64,000 nucleotides of DNA, from NCBI GenBank assembly GCA_900539735.1, contig UQDE01000002.1:1-64000 (forward strand), read 5' to 3'. Under the pieces are notes generated by a model. The model was not told the DNA's origin, did no database searches, and saw only the letters and a list, made by a program, of their open reading frames with translations. Every line of letters begins with the position of its first letter. Position 1 is the first letter of the stretch. The translations under genes and the position numbers were made by a program. This document shows positions 48,902 to 57,899 of this stretch, piece by piece. The stretch is from an uncultured Collinsella sp. (GTDB lineage Bacteria; Actinomycetota; Coriobacteriia; Coriobacteriales; Coriobacteriaceae).

Positions 48902-50242
48902 CTACACCTCGGGCGCCTTGGCGATGGTCTCGCTTTCTGCCGTAAGCGGGCGATTGTCGATGCGGCGGCCCAGGCGGTCGAGCTTCACAAGGAGCCACTC
49001 AATGGGATTCGGCCCCGAGCCTTCCTCGTCGGCAACCAGGTCCATGACGGCGACCTTGGTGCCGTCCTGCTTGAGCGTAACGCTGCCTACCTTGTCGCCA
49101 ACATGCACCGTGCCCGAAAGGTCATCGTAGCTAACTTTTTCGGTCACTTCGCCGGCGAGTGAGAACACCGTTGCCTGTGCGGCGGGGTCGGCGAGCGTGG
49201 CGTCGATCGTCTTGTCCGTCCAATCTGTCTGGCTAATGCGTGCCATAAGCGGGTTGCCGTTGGCGGTCTTTTCCTGCGTGTTGGCGATTGCGACCGTCAC
49301 CTTGTGACCGTAGTACCAATTGGCAAGGGCGGCGGTATCGGTAAAGCGCTGATCGGTGGTGGTGGAGTTCAAAATAACGGTGTAGATCTCGTCGCCGTCG
49401 CGGTTGTAGGCGCTCGTAAAGCAATAGCCTGCATCGTCGGTGGTGCCAGTCTTGCCACCGATGTTGCCATCTTGGCCCAGCAAATAGTTATGCGTGTCCA
49501 TGGAATGCGAATGGTCGGTGCCGTCGGCGCCCGTGACCTCGATCCAGGAATCCTCGCTCGCTACGACCTCGCGGATCGTGTCGTTTTTCATGGCCTCCTG
49601 CATCATCAGCGCTACGTCGTGTGCGGTTGAGTGCATATCGCCAGCCCACTCATCAAAGTCCAGACCATGCGGGTTTTCAAAAAGCGTACCGGTGCAGCCG
49701 AGCTTCTTAGCGCGCTCGTTCATGGCCTTCACAAATGTGGCCTCGGCGTCTTTGGTCTTAGGGTCGATTTTCTTGCCCACATATTCGGCGAGCACGATGG
49801 CGGCGTCGTTGCCCGAGGGAATCATCAGGCCGCGCAGTGCCTGCTCCACGGTAAGCTCGTCGCCTTCGAGCAAGCCGGCGGTCGAATTACCCACGGTGGC
49901 TGCGGCGTTGCTCACCGTGACCTTCTCGTCCATCTTGCAATTCTCGACGGTTAGGATTGCGGTCATGACCTTGGTGATCGAGGCAATCTTGACCTGCTCA
50001 TCGGCGCCGCGCCCATAGTAGACGGTGCCGTCTTTGCCCATGACGAGGGCATTGGTCGCATCGATATCGGGCAGGTTTTCGGCCGTGATGCCGCGCGCAT
50101 CGGCGGTTTTGCCGCAAACATTGTCGGTCGTGAGCACTTGGGCGCCGGCGACGGTGGGCGCGCCAGCGGCAAGGGCGATAGCGCAGACAAAGCCGGCGGC
50201 AAGCTGGGCTGAGCGCTTTGCAAAAGAGGTGAGGGACTTCAC
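48902..50242 (-). CDS. Secreted D-alanyl-D-alanine carboxypeptidase
   Basis: A low-molecular-weight penicillin-binding protein of the S11 family that trims the terminal D-Ala of peptidoglycan stems. A signal peptide (SLTSFAKRSAQLAAGFVCAI... to AGA-Q) precedes the catalytic triad motifs: SITK (Ser-x-x-Lys, in KIASITKVMTAIL), SGN (MIPSGNDAAIVLAE) and KTG (GGKTGTTDDAGYC). A beta-rich C-terminal domain (about 320-430) follows. Start is uncertain: GTG 50242 gives a classic signal peptide and lies after a TATACT -10 (about 50282-50287, minus), while ATG 50311 would precede that box. It diverges from a VanRS-like system. Confidence 0.88.
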   Translation of the reverse strand: MKSLTSFAKRSAQLAAGFVCAIALAAGAPTVAGAQVLTTDNVCGKTADARGITAENLPDIDATNALVMGKDGTVYYGRGADEQVKIASITKVMTAILTVENCKMDEKVTVSNAAATVGNSTAGLLEGDELTVEQALRGLMIPSGNDAAIVLAEYVGKKIDPKTKDAEATFVKAMNERAKKLGCTGTLFENPHGLDFDEWAGDMHSTAHDVALMMQEAMKNDTIREVVASEDSWIEVTGADGTDHSHSMDTHNYLLGQDGNIGGKTGTTDDAGYCFTSAYNRDGDEIYTVILNSTTTDQRFTDTAALANWYYGHKVTVAIANTQEKTANGNPLMARISQTDWTDKTIDATLADPAAQATVFSLAGEVTEKVSYDDLSGTVHVGDKVGSVTLKQDGTKVAVMDLVADEEGSGPNPIEWLLVKLDRLGRRIDNRPLTAESETIAKAPEV

Positions 50243-50439
50243 GGATTTCGCTTTCGACGGGATGGTCTCTTCTGGAACTAGAGTATATCGTTTGCCGGCG
50301 TCGGCGATCATCGCGTGCGCGCTTGGCCCACATCCGCACCCGAACGGGCACAAGGGTGCTTAAGGCCGGCTTAATCACCCACGCTTGTTGTGTGTGGCGT
50401 GCGTCGCCTCAGGCATAATGGAGCGCGAGAGGAGCACGC

Positions 50440-51135
50440 ATGAACGAGCGCATTTTGGTAGTTGATGACGAGAAGGCCATCGCCGACTTGGTTGGCATCT
50501 ACCTTACAAAAGAGGGCTTTGATGTCCAGATTGCCTATAGCGGGGCCGATGCTGCCAAGGCGATTTTGGAGCAGGAGTTCGATCTGGCGCTGCTTGATGT
50601 CATGCTGCCCGATATCGATGGGTTTGAGCTGCTGCGTACGATCCGTTCCAGCCATACCTATCCCGTGATCATGCTGACGGCGCGCGATGCCCAGCAAGAC
50701 AAGATCGGGGGCCTTTCGCTTGGCGCGGACGATTACGTGGTTAAGCCGTTCCGTCCGCTGGAGCTCATCGCGCGCGTGCACGCTCAGCTTCGCCGCTACA
50801 CCAGCTACGGTAGCCGTGCACAGGCGGCCGAGTCGCCGACCATTCAGCTCGACGGCTTGGAGATCAACCGCGATGCTCGTTCCATAACGGTGGACGGTTC
50901 ACCGGTGCGCCTCACACCCACCGAGTATTCAATCTTGCTGTATCTGGTCGAGCATCGCGGCAGCGTGGTGGCCGTGGAGGACCTGTTCCGCGCAGTGTGG
51001 AACGAGGACTTTATGCCCGGCTCCAACAATACGGTGATGGTGCATATTCGCCACTTGCGCGAAAAGATCGGCGACGACGCACAAAAGCCACGCTTTATCA
51101 AAAACGTCTGGGGCGTCGGCTACATCATCGAATAA
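50440..51135 (+). CDS. OmpR-family response regulator, VanR-like
   Basis: A 231-residue regulator. The receiver domain has the acidic pocket DDE (9-11), phosphoacceptor Asp in LLDVMLPDIDG (about Asp53), Thr in MLTARDA and Lys in VVKPFRPLEL. A winged-helix DNA-binding domain follows (about 130-231, LTPTEYSILLYLVEHRGSVVAVEDL, HIRHLREKIGDD). The overall sequence resembles VanR. A CATAAT -10-like hexamer lies at 50414-50419 and GAGAGGAG before the ATG. The cognate kinase follows after 26 bases; a D,D-carboxypeptidase gene lies divergently upstream. Confidence 0.92.
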   Translation: MNERILVVDDEKAIADLVGIYLTKEGFDVQIAYSGADAAKAILEQEFDLALLDVMLPDIDGFELLRTIRSSHTYPVIMLTARDAQQDKIGGLSLGADDYVVKPFRPLELIARVHAQLRRYTSYGSRAQAAESPTIQLDGLEINRDARSITVDGSPVRLTPTEYSILLYLVEHRGSVVAVEDLFRAVWNEDFMPGSNNTVMVHIRHLREKIGDDAQKPRFIKNVWGVGYIIE

Positions 51136-51161
51136 CGCTTTTCGCTTGTGAGGATCTTGAT

Positions 51162-52400
51162 ATGACAAAAGACGATAGGCAAGCGTTCGAGGTGCCCGAT
51201 CGGCTCTTTGAATACGTGAGGTCGGTCGTCGACAACCGCGCGCTTGCAACGGTGCTGCTCTTTTTGCTGAGCCTGCTGCTGATTGGCATCGACAACATCG
51301 TCGGAATCTTGGCGGTGCTGCTTGTCGGCTTTTTGCTGATCGATCGATTTGAGATCGTGTGCCGCTGCGTGGTGATTGGCGGCGCCGCGTGGGCCATGAC
51401 GTTGGCGATTGGCGCCATGGCGCTCGGCGGCATCGAAGGGCCGGTGCTGTTTGATGCCGGCTTTGTATTCAACATGCTTGGCTTTGTGCTGGCGCTTGCC
51501 GTGTGCGTGCTGTTCTTGTGCGGCCGCGCCCTGTACTACCAGGGCTACGAGCAGGGCGAGCAGCATGCCGATTGTGTGCTGGCTGCTCGTATTCAAGATC
51601 GCCTGATCGATCACCCCGACACCTGGGATAACATCGACGGCGACTTCTTGGAGGTCGAGGGCGCCCTTAACCGCGTGCGTGACCGTGGGCGTAAGGTGCA
51701 ACAAGCTCTGCGTGACGAGTCGCATCGCAAGGACGATCTGGTCACGTACTTGGCACATGACCTACGCACCCCGCTCGCCAGCGTGGTGGGCTATCTTTCG
51801 CTCCTGCAGGAGGCTCCCGATTTGCCGCTTGAGCAACGTGCGCACTTTACGGGCGTGGCGCTCGACAAGGCGCACCGGCTCGATACGCTCATCGAAGAGT
51901 TCTTCGATATCACGCGCTTTGACTTCCACGATATCGTGCTCACGCGCGGCTATGTTGATCTGGGGTTGCTGCTGGCTCAGGTGGCTGACGAGTTCTATCC
52001 CATCCTCAACGAGCAGCATAAGGAAGTCCAAGTTGATATTCGCGAGGACCTGACGGTGCTCGTGGATGGCGACAAGATGGCTCGCGTGTTCAACAACATC
52101 ATGAAAAACGCTATTGCCTATAGCTATGAGGGCTCGACTATCACGATTGAGGCCGGGCGCCAAGACGATGGCGGCGTGCGCGTGCGCTTTATCAATCAGG
52201 GCGATCCTATCCCTGCGGCTAAGCTCAAGGTGATCTTTGAGAAGTTCTATCGCCTGGATGCGGCGCGTGCGACCAATCGCGGTGGTGCCGGTCTGGGCCT
52301 TGCTATTGCCAAGGAGATCATCGCGGCACACGGTGGTACCGTTGCATGTGAATCGACGCCCGAACACACGATATTCACCATCGAGCTGCCCGCCGCATAG
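51162..52400 (+). CDS. Sensor histidine kinase, VanS-like
   Basis: A 412-residue membrane kinase. About three or four helices lie at residues 25-125 (ALATVLLFLLSLLLIGIDNI, GILAVLLVGFLLI, WAMTLAIGAMALGG, FNMLGFVLALAVCVLFLCG) with almost no outer loop, so it senses within or at the membrane. The H-box is YLAHDLRTPLASVVGYLSLL. ATPase motifs N (NNIMKNAIAYS) and G2 (GGAGLGLAIAKEII) are intact. ATG 51162 follows GAGGA. With the regulator it probably monitors cell-wall state, inferred from VanS similarity and the neighbouring carboxypeptidase. Confidence 0.9.
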   Translation: MTKDDRQAFEVPDRLFEYVRSVVDNRALATVLLFLLSLLLIGIDNIVGILAVLLVGFLLIDRFEIVCRCVVIGGAAWAMTLAIGAMALGGIEGPVLFDAGFVFNMLGFVLALAVCVLFLCGRALYYQGYEQGEQHADCVLAARIQDRLIDHPDTWDNIDGDFLEVEGALNRVRDRGRKVQQALRDESHRKDDLVTYLAHDLRTPLASVVGYLSLLQEAPDLPLEQRAHFTGVALDKAHRLDTLIEEFFDITRFDFHDIVLTRGYVDLGLLLAQVADEFYPILNEQHKEVQVDIREDLTVLVDGDKMARVFNNIMKNAIAYSYEGSTITIEAGRQDDGGVRVRFINQGDPIPAAKLKVIFEKFYRLDAARATNRGGAGLGLAIAKEIIAAHGGTVACESTPEHTIFTIELPAA

Positions 52401-52503
52401 CCAGCGTGCCCTTACAAACACTTGACAATGCGCTCACGTGCATATGAGCCGCGATTTCTACTATCGATACTGCTGAATTGATATCGATGTGGAGGTATGC
52501 GGT

Positions 52504-53379
52504 ATGACGGCTGCTGCGGCAGTGGAGCCCACGGAGCTTGAAGAACTCATGAAAGCGCAGGCCGAGGCCGCGCACGAGCGCGAGGTTGGGGATGCGACTC
52601 GCCCCACGGCAGAGGATCTTGCCGCCTCGCCGACGCGCATCGATGTTGAGGGCCTCGACCTGTTCTATGGCGACCACCATGCGCTCAAGGACGTGAATAT
52701 CAAGATTCGCGACAAGCAGATTACCTCGTTCATCGGGCCTTCGGGCTGCGGAAAGTCCACGTTGCTGCGCTGCTTTAACCGCATGAACGACGGCATCAAG
52801 GACTGCCGAATCGAGGGCAAGATTGCGCTCGATGGTCAAGATATCCTGGGCGACTACGACATCTGCCGCCTTCGCCAGCGCGTGGGCATGGTGTTCCAGC
52901 GCCCCAACCCGTTTCCCATGAGCATCTACGACAACGTCGCGTATGGTCCGCGCGGTATGGGTGTGCGCGATCGCGCTGCGCTGGATGAGCTGGTCGAGGA
53001 CTCCCTTCGTCGCGCTGCGCTATGGGATGAGGTCAAGGACAAGCTCAAAGAGTCGGGTCTGGGTCTTTCGGGCGGCCAGCAGCAGCGTCTGTGCATCGCC
53101 CGCGCACTTGCCGTGCAGCCCGACATTCTGCTGATGGACGAGCCGACCTCGGCACTCGACCCTGTGTCGACGCTGGTGGTGGAGCAGCTGGCCTGCGAGC
53201 TCAAAGAGACCTGCACGCTCGTGGTCGTTACGCACAATATGCAGCAGGCGGCGCGTATCTCCGATTCGGTCGCATTCTTTTTGCTGGGTGAGCTGGTGGA
53301 GCACGCGCCCACCGCGCAACTCTTCAAGAATCCGACCGATCCGCGCACGGCGGATTATTTGACGGGACGTTTTGGCTGA
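52504..53379 (+). CDS. pstB: Phosphate ABC transporter ATPase
   Basis: ATP-binding subunit of the high-affinity phosphate importer PstSCAB. The 291 residues have a ~45-residue acidic N-terminal extension, then LDLFYGDHHALKDVNIKI, Walker A GPSGCGKST, the PstB-specific Q-loop VFQRPNPFPMSIYDNVAYGPR, signature LSGGQQQRLCIARAL and Walker B ILLMDEPTSALD. No pstS, pstC or pstA is within the window, so the partners must be elsewhere. GGAGGT fixes ATG 52504. Next downstream is a PhoBR-type system. Confidence 0.93.
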   Translation: MTAAAAVEPTELEELMKAQAEAAHEREVGDATRPTAEDLAASPTRIDVEGLDLFYGDHHALKDVNIKIRDKQITSFIGPSGCGKSTLLRCFNRMNDGIKDCRIEGKIALDGQDILGDYDICRLRQRVGMVFQRPNPFPMSIYDNVAYGPRGMGVRDRAALDELVEDSLRRAALWDEVKDKLKESGLGLSGGQQQRLCIARALAVQPDILLMDEPTSALDPVSTLVVEQLACELKETCTLVVVTHNMQQAARISDSVAFFLLGELVEHAPTAQLFKNPTDPRTADYLTGRFG

Positions 53380-53389
53380 TACCATCTAG

Positions 53390-53403
53390 TAAAGGTACCT
53401 TTA
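53390..53403. promoter_or_regulatory. 14-bp palindrome before the PhoB-like gene
   Basis: TAAAGGTACCTTTA is a perfect palindrome 41 bases before the response-regulator start and 11 after the pstB stop. It may be an operator; it is not a typical PHO box. Confidence 0.4.
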
Positions 53404-53443
53404 GGGTTAAGATGCGGTCATGCCGGCCGCAAAGGGGTTCAAC

Positions 53444-54172
53444 ATGATCTATTACGTCGAGGACGATGACAACATCAGGGATTTGACGGTCTATGCACTG
53501 CGCAAGCAGGGGATTGAGGCCGAAGGCTTTTCGTGCGACGGTGAGTTTAAGGCTGCCGTGGCGCGACGGGTACCCGATGCCGTCCTGCTCGACATCATGC
53601 TGCCCGATACCGATGGCTTGGCGATTATGCGTCGACTGCGTGCCGATCGCCTGACGGCGACGGTGCCCATCATGATGCTTACCGCCAAGGATACCGAGCT
53701 CGACAAGGTGATGGCGCTCGATGGCGGTGCCGACGATTACCTGACTAAGCCGTTTTCGCTCATGGAGCTCGCCAGCCGCTGCCGCGCACTGCTGCGTCGC
53801 GGCGGCATGGTCAAGCAGGCGAGCGATGTGCTCAGCGTGGGCGACATCGTGCTCTCGCCCAGCCATCGCGAGGTGACCGTTGCCGGCGAGCCGCTTAAGC
53901 TCACCCTGCGCGAGTTCGACCTGCTCGAGTACCTCATGCGCAAGCCCGGCGTGGTCTTTACCCGCGAGTCGTTGCTGCAGAGCGTGTGGGGCTGGGACTT
54001 CGACGGCGGTTCGCGCACCGTTGACGTGCACGTGCAGACGCTTCGCCAAAAACTGGGCGAGCATGCCGGCGCCATCGAGACCGTGCGCGGCGTGGGCTAC
54101 CGCTTGGCCGAGCCTTCTGCCGGTGATGGTGCCGAAGGTGACGACACCGCGGCCACCGCATCGGAGGAGTAA
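53444..54172 (+). CDS. Response regulator, PhoB/PhoP-like
   Basis: A 242-residue OmpR-family regulator: receiver start MIYYVEDDDNIRDLTVYALRKQG, phosphoacceptor Asp in VLLDIMLPDTDG, Thr in MLTAKD, Lys in LTKPFSLMEL, then a winged helix (LTLREFDLLEYLMRKPGVVFTRE, SRTVDVHVQTLRQKLGE). ATG 53444 lies six bases after AAAGGGG. It is followed three bases later by its kinase. Position after pstB supports a phosphate-starvation role, as inference. Confidence 0.9.
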   Translation: MIYYVEDDDNIRDLTVYALRKQGIEAEGFSCDGEFKAAVARRVPDAVLLDIMLPDTDGLAIMRRLRADRLTATVPIMMLTAKDTELDKVMALDGGADDYLTKPFSLMELASRCRALLRRGGMVKQASDVLSVGDIVLSPSHREVTVAGEPLKLTLREFDLLEYLMRKPGVVFTRESLLQSVWGWDFDGGSRTVDVHVQTLRQKLGEHAGAIETVRGVGYRLAEPSAGDGAEGDDTAATASEE

Positions 54173-54175
54173 CCC

Positions 54176-55600
54176 GTGGTCTTCGCCCCCCAGGGAAAAC
54201 ATACGCTGTCGCACCGCGTTTTTGTGACAATCTTTGTCTGTGCCATGGCGGTTATCGTGGCGTTTACGGTGCTGGGTGCGTTCTTTGTGCAAAACACCTT
54301 GGCGGATGCCACGAGTGCCAATCTGGCGCAGGAAACCGAGCTCATTGCTGCCGCCCTCGACGAGCAGCAGGAGCCCATCCCGTTCTTGCGTAGCCTCGAT
54401 CGCGAGGACTTGCGCATCACGCTGATTAACAAGGATGGATCGGTTGCCTACGACAACGAGGCGTCGCCTTCCACACTGCCCAACCACGGCGATCGCCCCG
54501 AGGTCATCGAGGCCTTTGAGAATGGTTCGGGTTCCGCGGAGCGCGCAAGCTCTACGCTCGACGAGATTATGCTGTATCGCGCCGTCGCCCTTGATAACGG
54601 CCAGGTTGTCCGCTTGGCGCAGGCCCAGCCTGGCGTTGCGGCGATTTTGCTGTCGATGGTGGCGCCGATGCTGCTTATCGCGGCAGCGGGTGCGGTACTC
54701 TCGTTTTTTATGGCGCGCCGCGAGTCCCGTGCCATCATCGCGCCTTTGCAAGAGGTGGATTTGGACCACCCACGCCGTAGCTATGAGCACGCCTATGCCG
54801 AGATGGTCCCCATGCTTGAGCGTATTGAGTCGCAGCGCCAGGAGCTCAAGCGCCAAATGGCGGTGCTAGCGGACAACGACCGTATGCGCCGCGAGTTCAC
54901 GGCGAATATCACTCATGAGCTCAAGACGCCGCTTACGGCGATTTCGGGTTATGCCGAGCTCATCGCAAACGGCATGGTCGAGGGCGAGGACGACCTGCGC
55001 AACTTTGGCGGTCGCATCTATCGTGAGGCGGGCCGTTTGGCGGCGCTTGTCAACGACATCCTTACGCTGTCTAACTTGGACGAGGCCGAGCGTGCAACTG
55101 AGGGCGAGGCGGTGCCCATTGGGTCCACGGAGCCTATTGAGCTCTCGCGTGCCATCTACGCGGTTGAGCAGCGTCTTGAACAGGTCGCCCGTCAGGCGAA
55201 TGTGACGATAAGTCATGAGACCAAGCCTGTGGTCATCGAGGGCGTGTCGCGCTTGATTGACGAGCTCATCTATAATCTGGCAAGCAACGCCATCCGCTAC
55301 AATCGACTCAGCGGTACGGTTACGCTGCAGTGCGGCACCAACGACGAAGGCCATCCGTTCCTTGCGGTCGCCGACACGGGAATCGGTATCGCGCCTGAAG
55401 AACAGGGCAAGGTATTTGAGCGGTTCTATCGCGTGGACAAGAGTAGGTCCAAGGCGCGCGGCGGAACCGGTCTGGGGCTTGCCATTGTCAAGCATGCGGC
55501 CCTGTATCATCACGCCACGCTCGATCTGTCGAGCGAGTTGGGCGTGGGAACCACCATTACGGTGACGTTTCCCATACAGCAGGACGAGCCATTCGCATAG
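54176..55600 (+). CDS. Sensor histidine kinase, PhoR-like
   Basis: A 474-residue kinase with helices at about 15-38 (VTIFVCAMAVIVAFTVLGAFF) and 155-180 (ILLSMVAPMLLIAAAGAVLSFF) enclosing a ~115-residue outer sensor domain. A HAMP-like linker leads to the H-box FTANITHELKTPLTAISGYAELI and a complete ATPase domain (NLASNAIRYN, VADTGIGI, GGTGLGLAIVKHA). GTG 54176 follows CGGAGGAG. Cotranscribed with the regulator. Confidence 0.9.
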   Translation: MVFAPQGKHTLSHRVFVTIFVCAMAVIVAFTVLGAFFVQNTLADATSANLAQETELIAAALDEQQEPIPFLRSLDREDLRITLINKDGSVAYDNEASPSTLPNHGDRPEVIEAFENGSGSAERASSTLDEIMLYRAVALDNGQVVRLAQAQPGVAAILLSMVAPMLLIAAAGAVLSFFMARRESRAIIAPLQEVDLDHPRRSYEHAYAEMVPMLERIESQRQELKRQMAVLADNDRMRREFTANITHELKTPLTAISGYAELIANGMVEGEDDLRNFGGRIYREAGRLAALVNDILTLSNLDEAERATEGEAVPIGSTEPIELSRAIYAVEQRLEQVARQANVTISHETKPVVIEGVSRLIDELIYNLASNAIRYNRLSGTVTLQCGTNDEGHPFLAVADTGIGIAPEEQGKVFERFYRVDKSRSKARGGTGLGLAIVKHAALYHHATLDLSSELGVGTTITVTFPIQQDEPFA

Positions 55601-55625
55601 CGATACAACATGGGTATTGATGTAG

Positions 55626-55660
55626 ACGCCGCATTTGACTTTCGGGTGCGGCGTTGTTGT
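55626..55660 (+). terminator. Terminator after the PhoR-like gene
   Basis: ACGCCGCA and TGCGGCGT form an 8-bp stem with a 13-base loop, then TGTTGTG. Confidence 0.6.
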
Positions 55661-55719
55661 GCAATTTTACGATTGCTTCCGACATTTTTACAGGAGAGCC
55701 TGTTTCTTATGTATAGAGT

Positions 55720-55748
55720 TTGGTCTCGGTAAAAAGATGCGATAACAT
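55720..55748 (+). promoter_or_regulatory. Promoter of the polysaccharide module
   Basis: TTGGTC (55720-55725), 17-base spacer, TAACAT (55743-55748), 47 bases before the Wzz-like start. Confidence 0.45.
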
Positions 55749-55795
55749 ACGGACAGTTTTGTCAATCCGAACTGGGGAAATGAAAGGCAAGCTGC

Positions 55796-56452
55796 ATGAC
55801 CCTTCTCGAACTGTTCCAGCTGCTGAAGAAGCACCTCAAGCTGGTCATCACCCTTCCGGTGGTCTGCGCGATCGCCATGGGCATCGTGTCCTTCGTTGCG
55901 ATGGACAACACCTACACCGCGACGACGAGCATGTACATTCTCGCCAAGACCGACGATAGCGGTCAGATGAGCTACAACGATCTCTCGGCGAGCCAGATGC
56001 TTTCCAACGATATCGCCACGCTGCTGGATAGCGATAGCGTTAAGAGCGGCGCTGCCAATGAGCTGGGCCTTGCTGACCTGGATGACTACAAGGTGTCTGT
56101 TTCCTCCGAGACCACCACGCGTGTCATTACGCTTTCGGTTACCGGCACCGATGCCAAGGAGACGGCTAAGGTCGCAAAGGCCATGGCCAGCTCGGTGAGT
56201 ACGGTCGCTCAGAACGTCGGCGCTGCCCAGAGCATCAACGTTATCGACGAGGCCAAGACCCCCGAAGCCCCCAGCGGCCCCAAGCGCACGCTGTATATTG
56301 CCGTCGCGTTCCTCGCCGGTATCTTTATCGCAGTTGCCTATGTCGTTTTGGCGGACATGCTCAATACCCGCATCCGCGGTGCCGAAGAGGCAGAAGAGCT
56401 CCTGGGCATTCCCGTTGTTGGCCGAATTCCGGCTATGAAAGGTGGTAAATAG
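55796..56452 (+). CDS. Wzz/CpsC-type chain-length and kinase-activator protein
   Basis: A 218-residue polysaccharide co-polymerase. Two membrane helices (LVITLPVVCAIAMGIVSFVA near 17-36 and LYIAVAFLAGIFIAVAYVVLA near 172-193) flank an outer domain that opens YTATTSMYI. The C-terminal cytoplasmic tail (EEAEELLGIPVVGRIP) matches the segment that activates the partner BY-kinase. Next gene starts after two bases. Confidence 0.88.
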   Translation: MTLLELFQLLKKHLKLVITLPVVCAIAMGIVSFVAMDNTYTATTSMYILAKTDDSGQMSYNDLSASQMLSNDIATLLDSDSVKSGAANELGLADLDDYKVSVSSETTTRVITLSVTGTDAKETAKVAKAMASSVSTVAQNVGAAQSINVIDEAKTPEAPSGPKRTLYIAVAFLAGIFIAVAYVVLADMLNTRIRGAEEAEELLGIPVVGRIPAMKGGK

Positions 56453-56454
56453 GC

Positions 56455-57192
56455 ATGGCTAAGGCAAAGAACACCGATAAGCTCGTTGTACAGAATGCCG
56501 CCAAGACCCTTCTGGCCAACATCCGCTTTGCGAGCGTGGACGACCCCATTCGTACCATCACCGTTACCTCCTCGATTCCCAACGAGGGCAAGTCTACGGT
56601 TTCCATTAACCTTGCTCAGGCAATCGCCACGAGCGGCAAGTCCGTGCTCCTGGTCGAGGCCGATATGCGCCGCAGGTCTCTTTCCGATATGCTCGGCGTT
56701 CGTTCGCGCGGCGGACTCTATGCGGTCCTTTCCGAGCAGATCTCCATTGACCAGGCAATTGTCGAGACGGGTCAGAAGAACTTCTACTTCCTCGATGCCG
56801 AGCCGCACATTCCCAATCCTGCCGACATCATCGTTTCTCACCGCTTTGCCAAGCTGGTCAAGGCGCTGTCTGCCAAGTTCCAGTACGTCATTTTCGACGC
56901 TCCTCCGGTCGGCACCTTCATCGATGCTGCCGAGATCGCAAGTCTGACCGACGGTACGCTGTTCGTGGTGCGCGAGGACTTCACCAAGCGCGAGGAGGCG
57001 CTCAACGCCATCGGTCAGCTTAAAAAGTCCGAGAAGGTCAAGCTCATCGGTACCGTTATGAACTACTGCGAGACCGAGACCAGCGAGTACTACTACTCCT
57101 ACTACACCAAGGACGGTAAGAAGGTGAAGAAGGGCTCCGACGATCAGGGGACTTCCAAAAAGGGCATCTTCACCAACCGAGCAAACGTTTAG
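56455..57192 (+). CDS. CpsD-type bacterial tyrosine kinase
   Basis: A 245-residue BY-kinase: Walker A SSIPNEGKSTVSINLA (about 42-57), Walker A' SVLLVEADMRRRSL, Walker B YVIFDAPPVGTF, and a C-terminal tyrosine cluster (SEYYYSYYTKDGKK) for autophosphorylation. It works with the Wzz-like protein to control exopolysaccharide polymerisation and export. Confidence 0.93.
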   Translation: MAKAKNTDKLVVQNAAKTLLANIRFASVDDPIRTITVTSSIPNEGKSTVSINLAQAIATSGKSVLLVEADMRRRSLSDMLGVRSRGGLYAVLSEQISIDQAIVETGQKNFYFLDAEPHIPNPADIIVSHRFAKLVKALSAKFQYVIFDAPPVGTFIDAAEIASLTDGTLFVVREDFTKREEALNAIGQLKKSEKVKLIGTVMNYCETETSEYYYSYYTKDGKKVKKGSDDQGTSKKGIFTNRANV

Positions 57193-57209
57193 TTGATTAA
57201 GGCTGACCT

Positions 57210-57860
57210 ATGCGTGACATTCATTGCCATATCTTGCCGGGTGTAGACGACGGCGCCGCCGATCTCGATGAGAGCTTGGCGATGCTCGAGGCTGCCAAGC
57301 GGGCCGGTGTAACCAGAATCGTTTGCACTCCTCACTGCCGTGATCCCTATTTTGATTACGACAAGATGTGGGATGCCTTTGAGCTGCTGCGTGATAATGC
57401 TGACGGTTTTCCGCTCCAGATGGGCTTCGAGGTCAACCATCGAAAGCTCGTTGAGCTTGGTATCGATGCCGCGGAGCACTTGCATTTCGATGGGACCAAC
57501 GAGTTTCTGCTCGAGCTTTCGACGCATGCCGATGCGTATGCGTTTAGAGAGTACGAGAACACGATTTACGATTTGCAGTGCCGTGGCTACCAGGTGATCA
57601 TCGCTCATCCTGAGCGCTATCGTGCGGTTCAAAAGGATGTAAGCGTGGCGGAGCGCCTGGTCGATATGGGCTGCAAGCTGCAGGCTTCGGCGGACTTTAT
57701 TGCCGGCGGTCGCTTTGGTCGCGAGAAAAAGCCGGCACAGCGCCTGTTCGATCAGAACCTGTACAGCTTCATCGCGAGCGATGCCCATAACGTGGGTCAT
57801 TACGATTGCCTGGCGAAGGCTCGCGCGAAGTTTAGCGTGCGCGGAGCTCATTTTCGCTAA
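57210..57860 (+). CDS. CpsB-type PHP tyrosine phosphatase
   Basis: A 216-residue metal-dependent protein-tyrosine phosphatase that reverses CpsD autophosphorylation. PHP motifs: DIHCHILPGVDDGAADLDESL at the N-terminus, TPHCRDPYFD, VIIAHPERY and ASDAHNVGHYD near the end. It starts 17 bases after the kinase. No glycosyltransferase, flippase or polymerase follows, so the polysaccharide genes are elsewhere or upstream of the window. Confidence 0.9.
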   Translation: MRDIHCHILPGVDDGAADLDESLAMLEAAKRAGVTRIVCTPHCRDPYFDYDKMWDAFELLRDNADGFPLQMGFEVNHRKLVELGIDAAEHLHFDGTNEFLLELSTHADAYAFREYENTIYDLQCRGYQVIIAHPERYRAVQKDVSVAERLVDMGCKLQASADFIAGGRFGREKKPAQRLFDQNLYSFIASDAHNVGHYDCLAKARAKFSVRGAHFR

Positions 57861-57899
57861 TATCTGTCCCTAACGTTCGCATTGAATGAAAGGGCAGCC

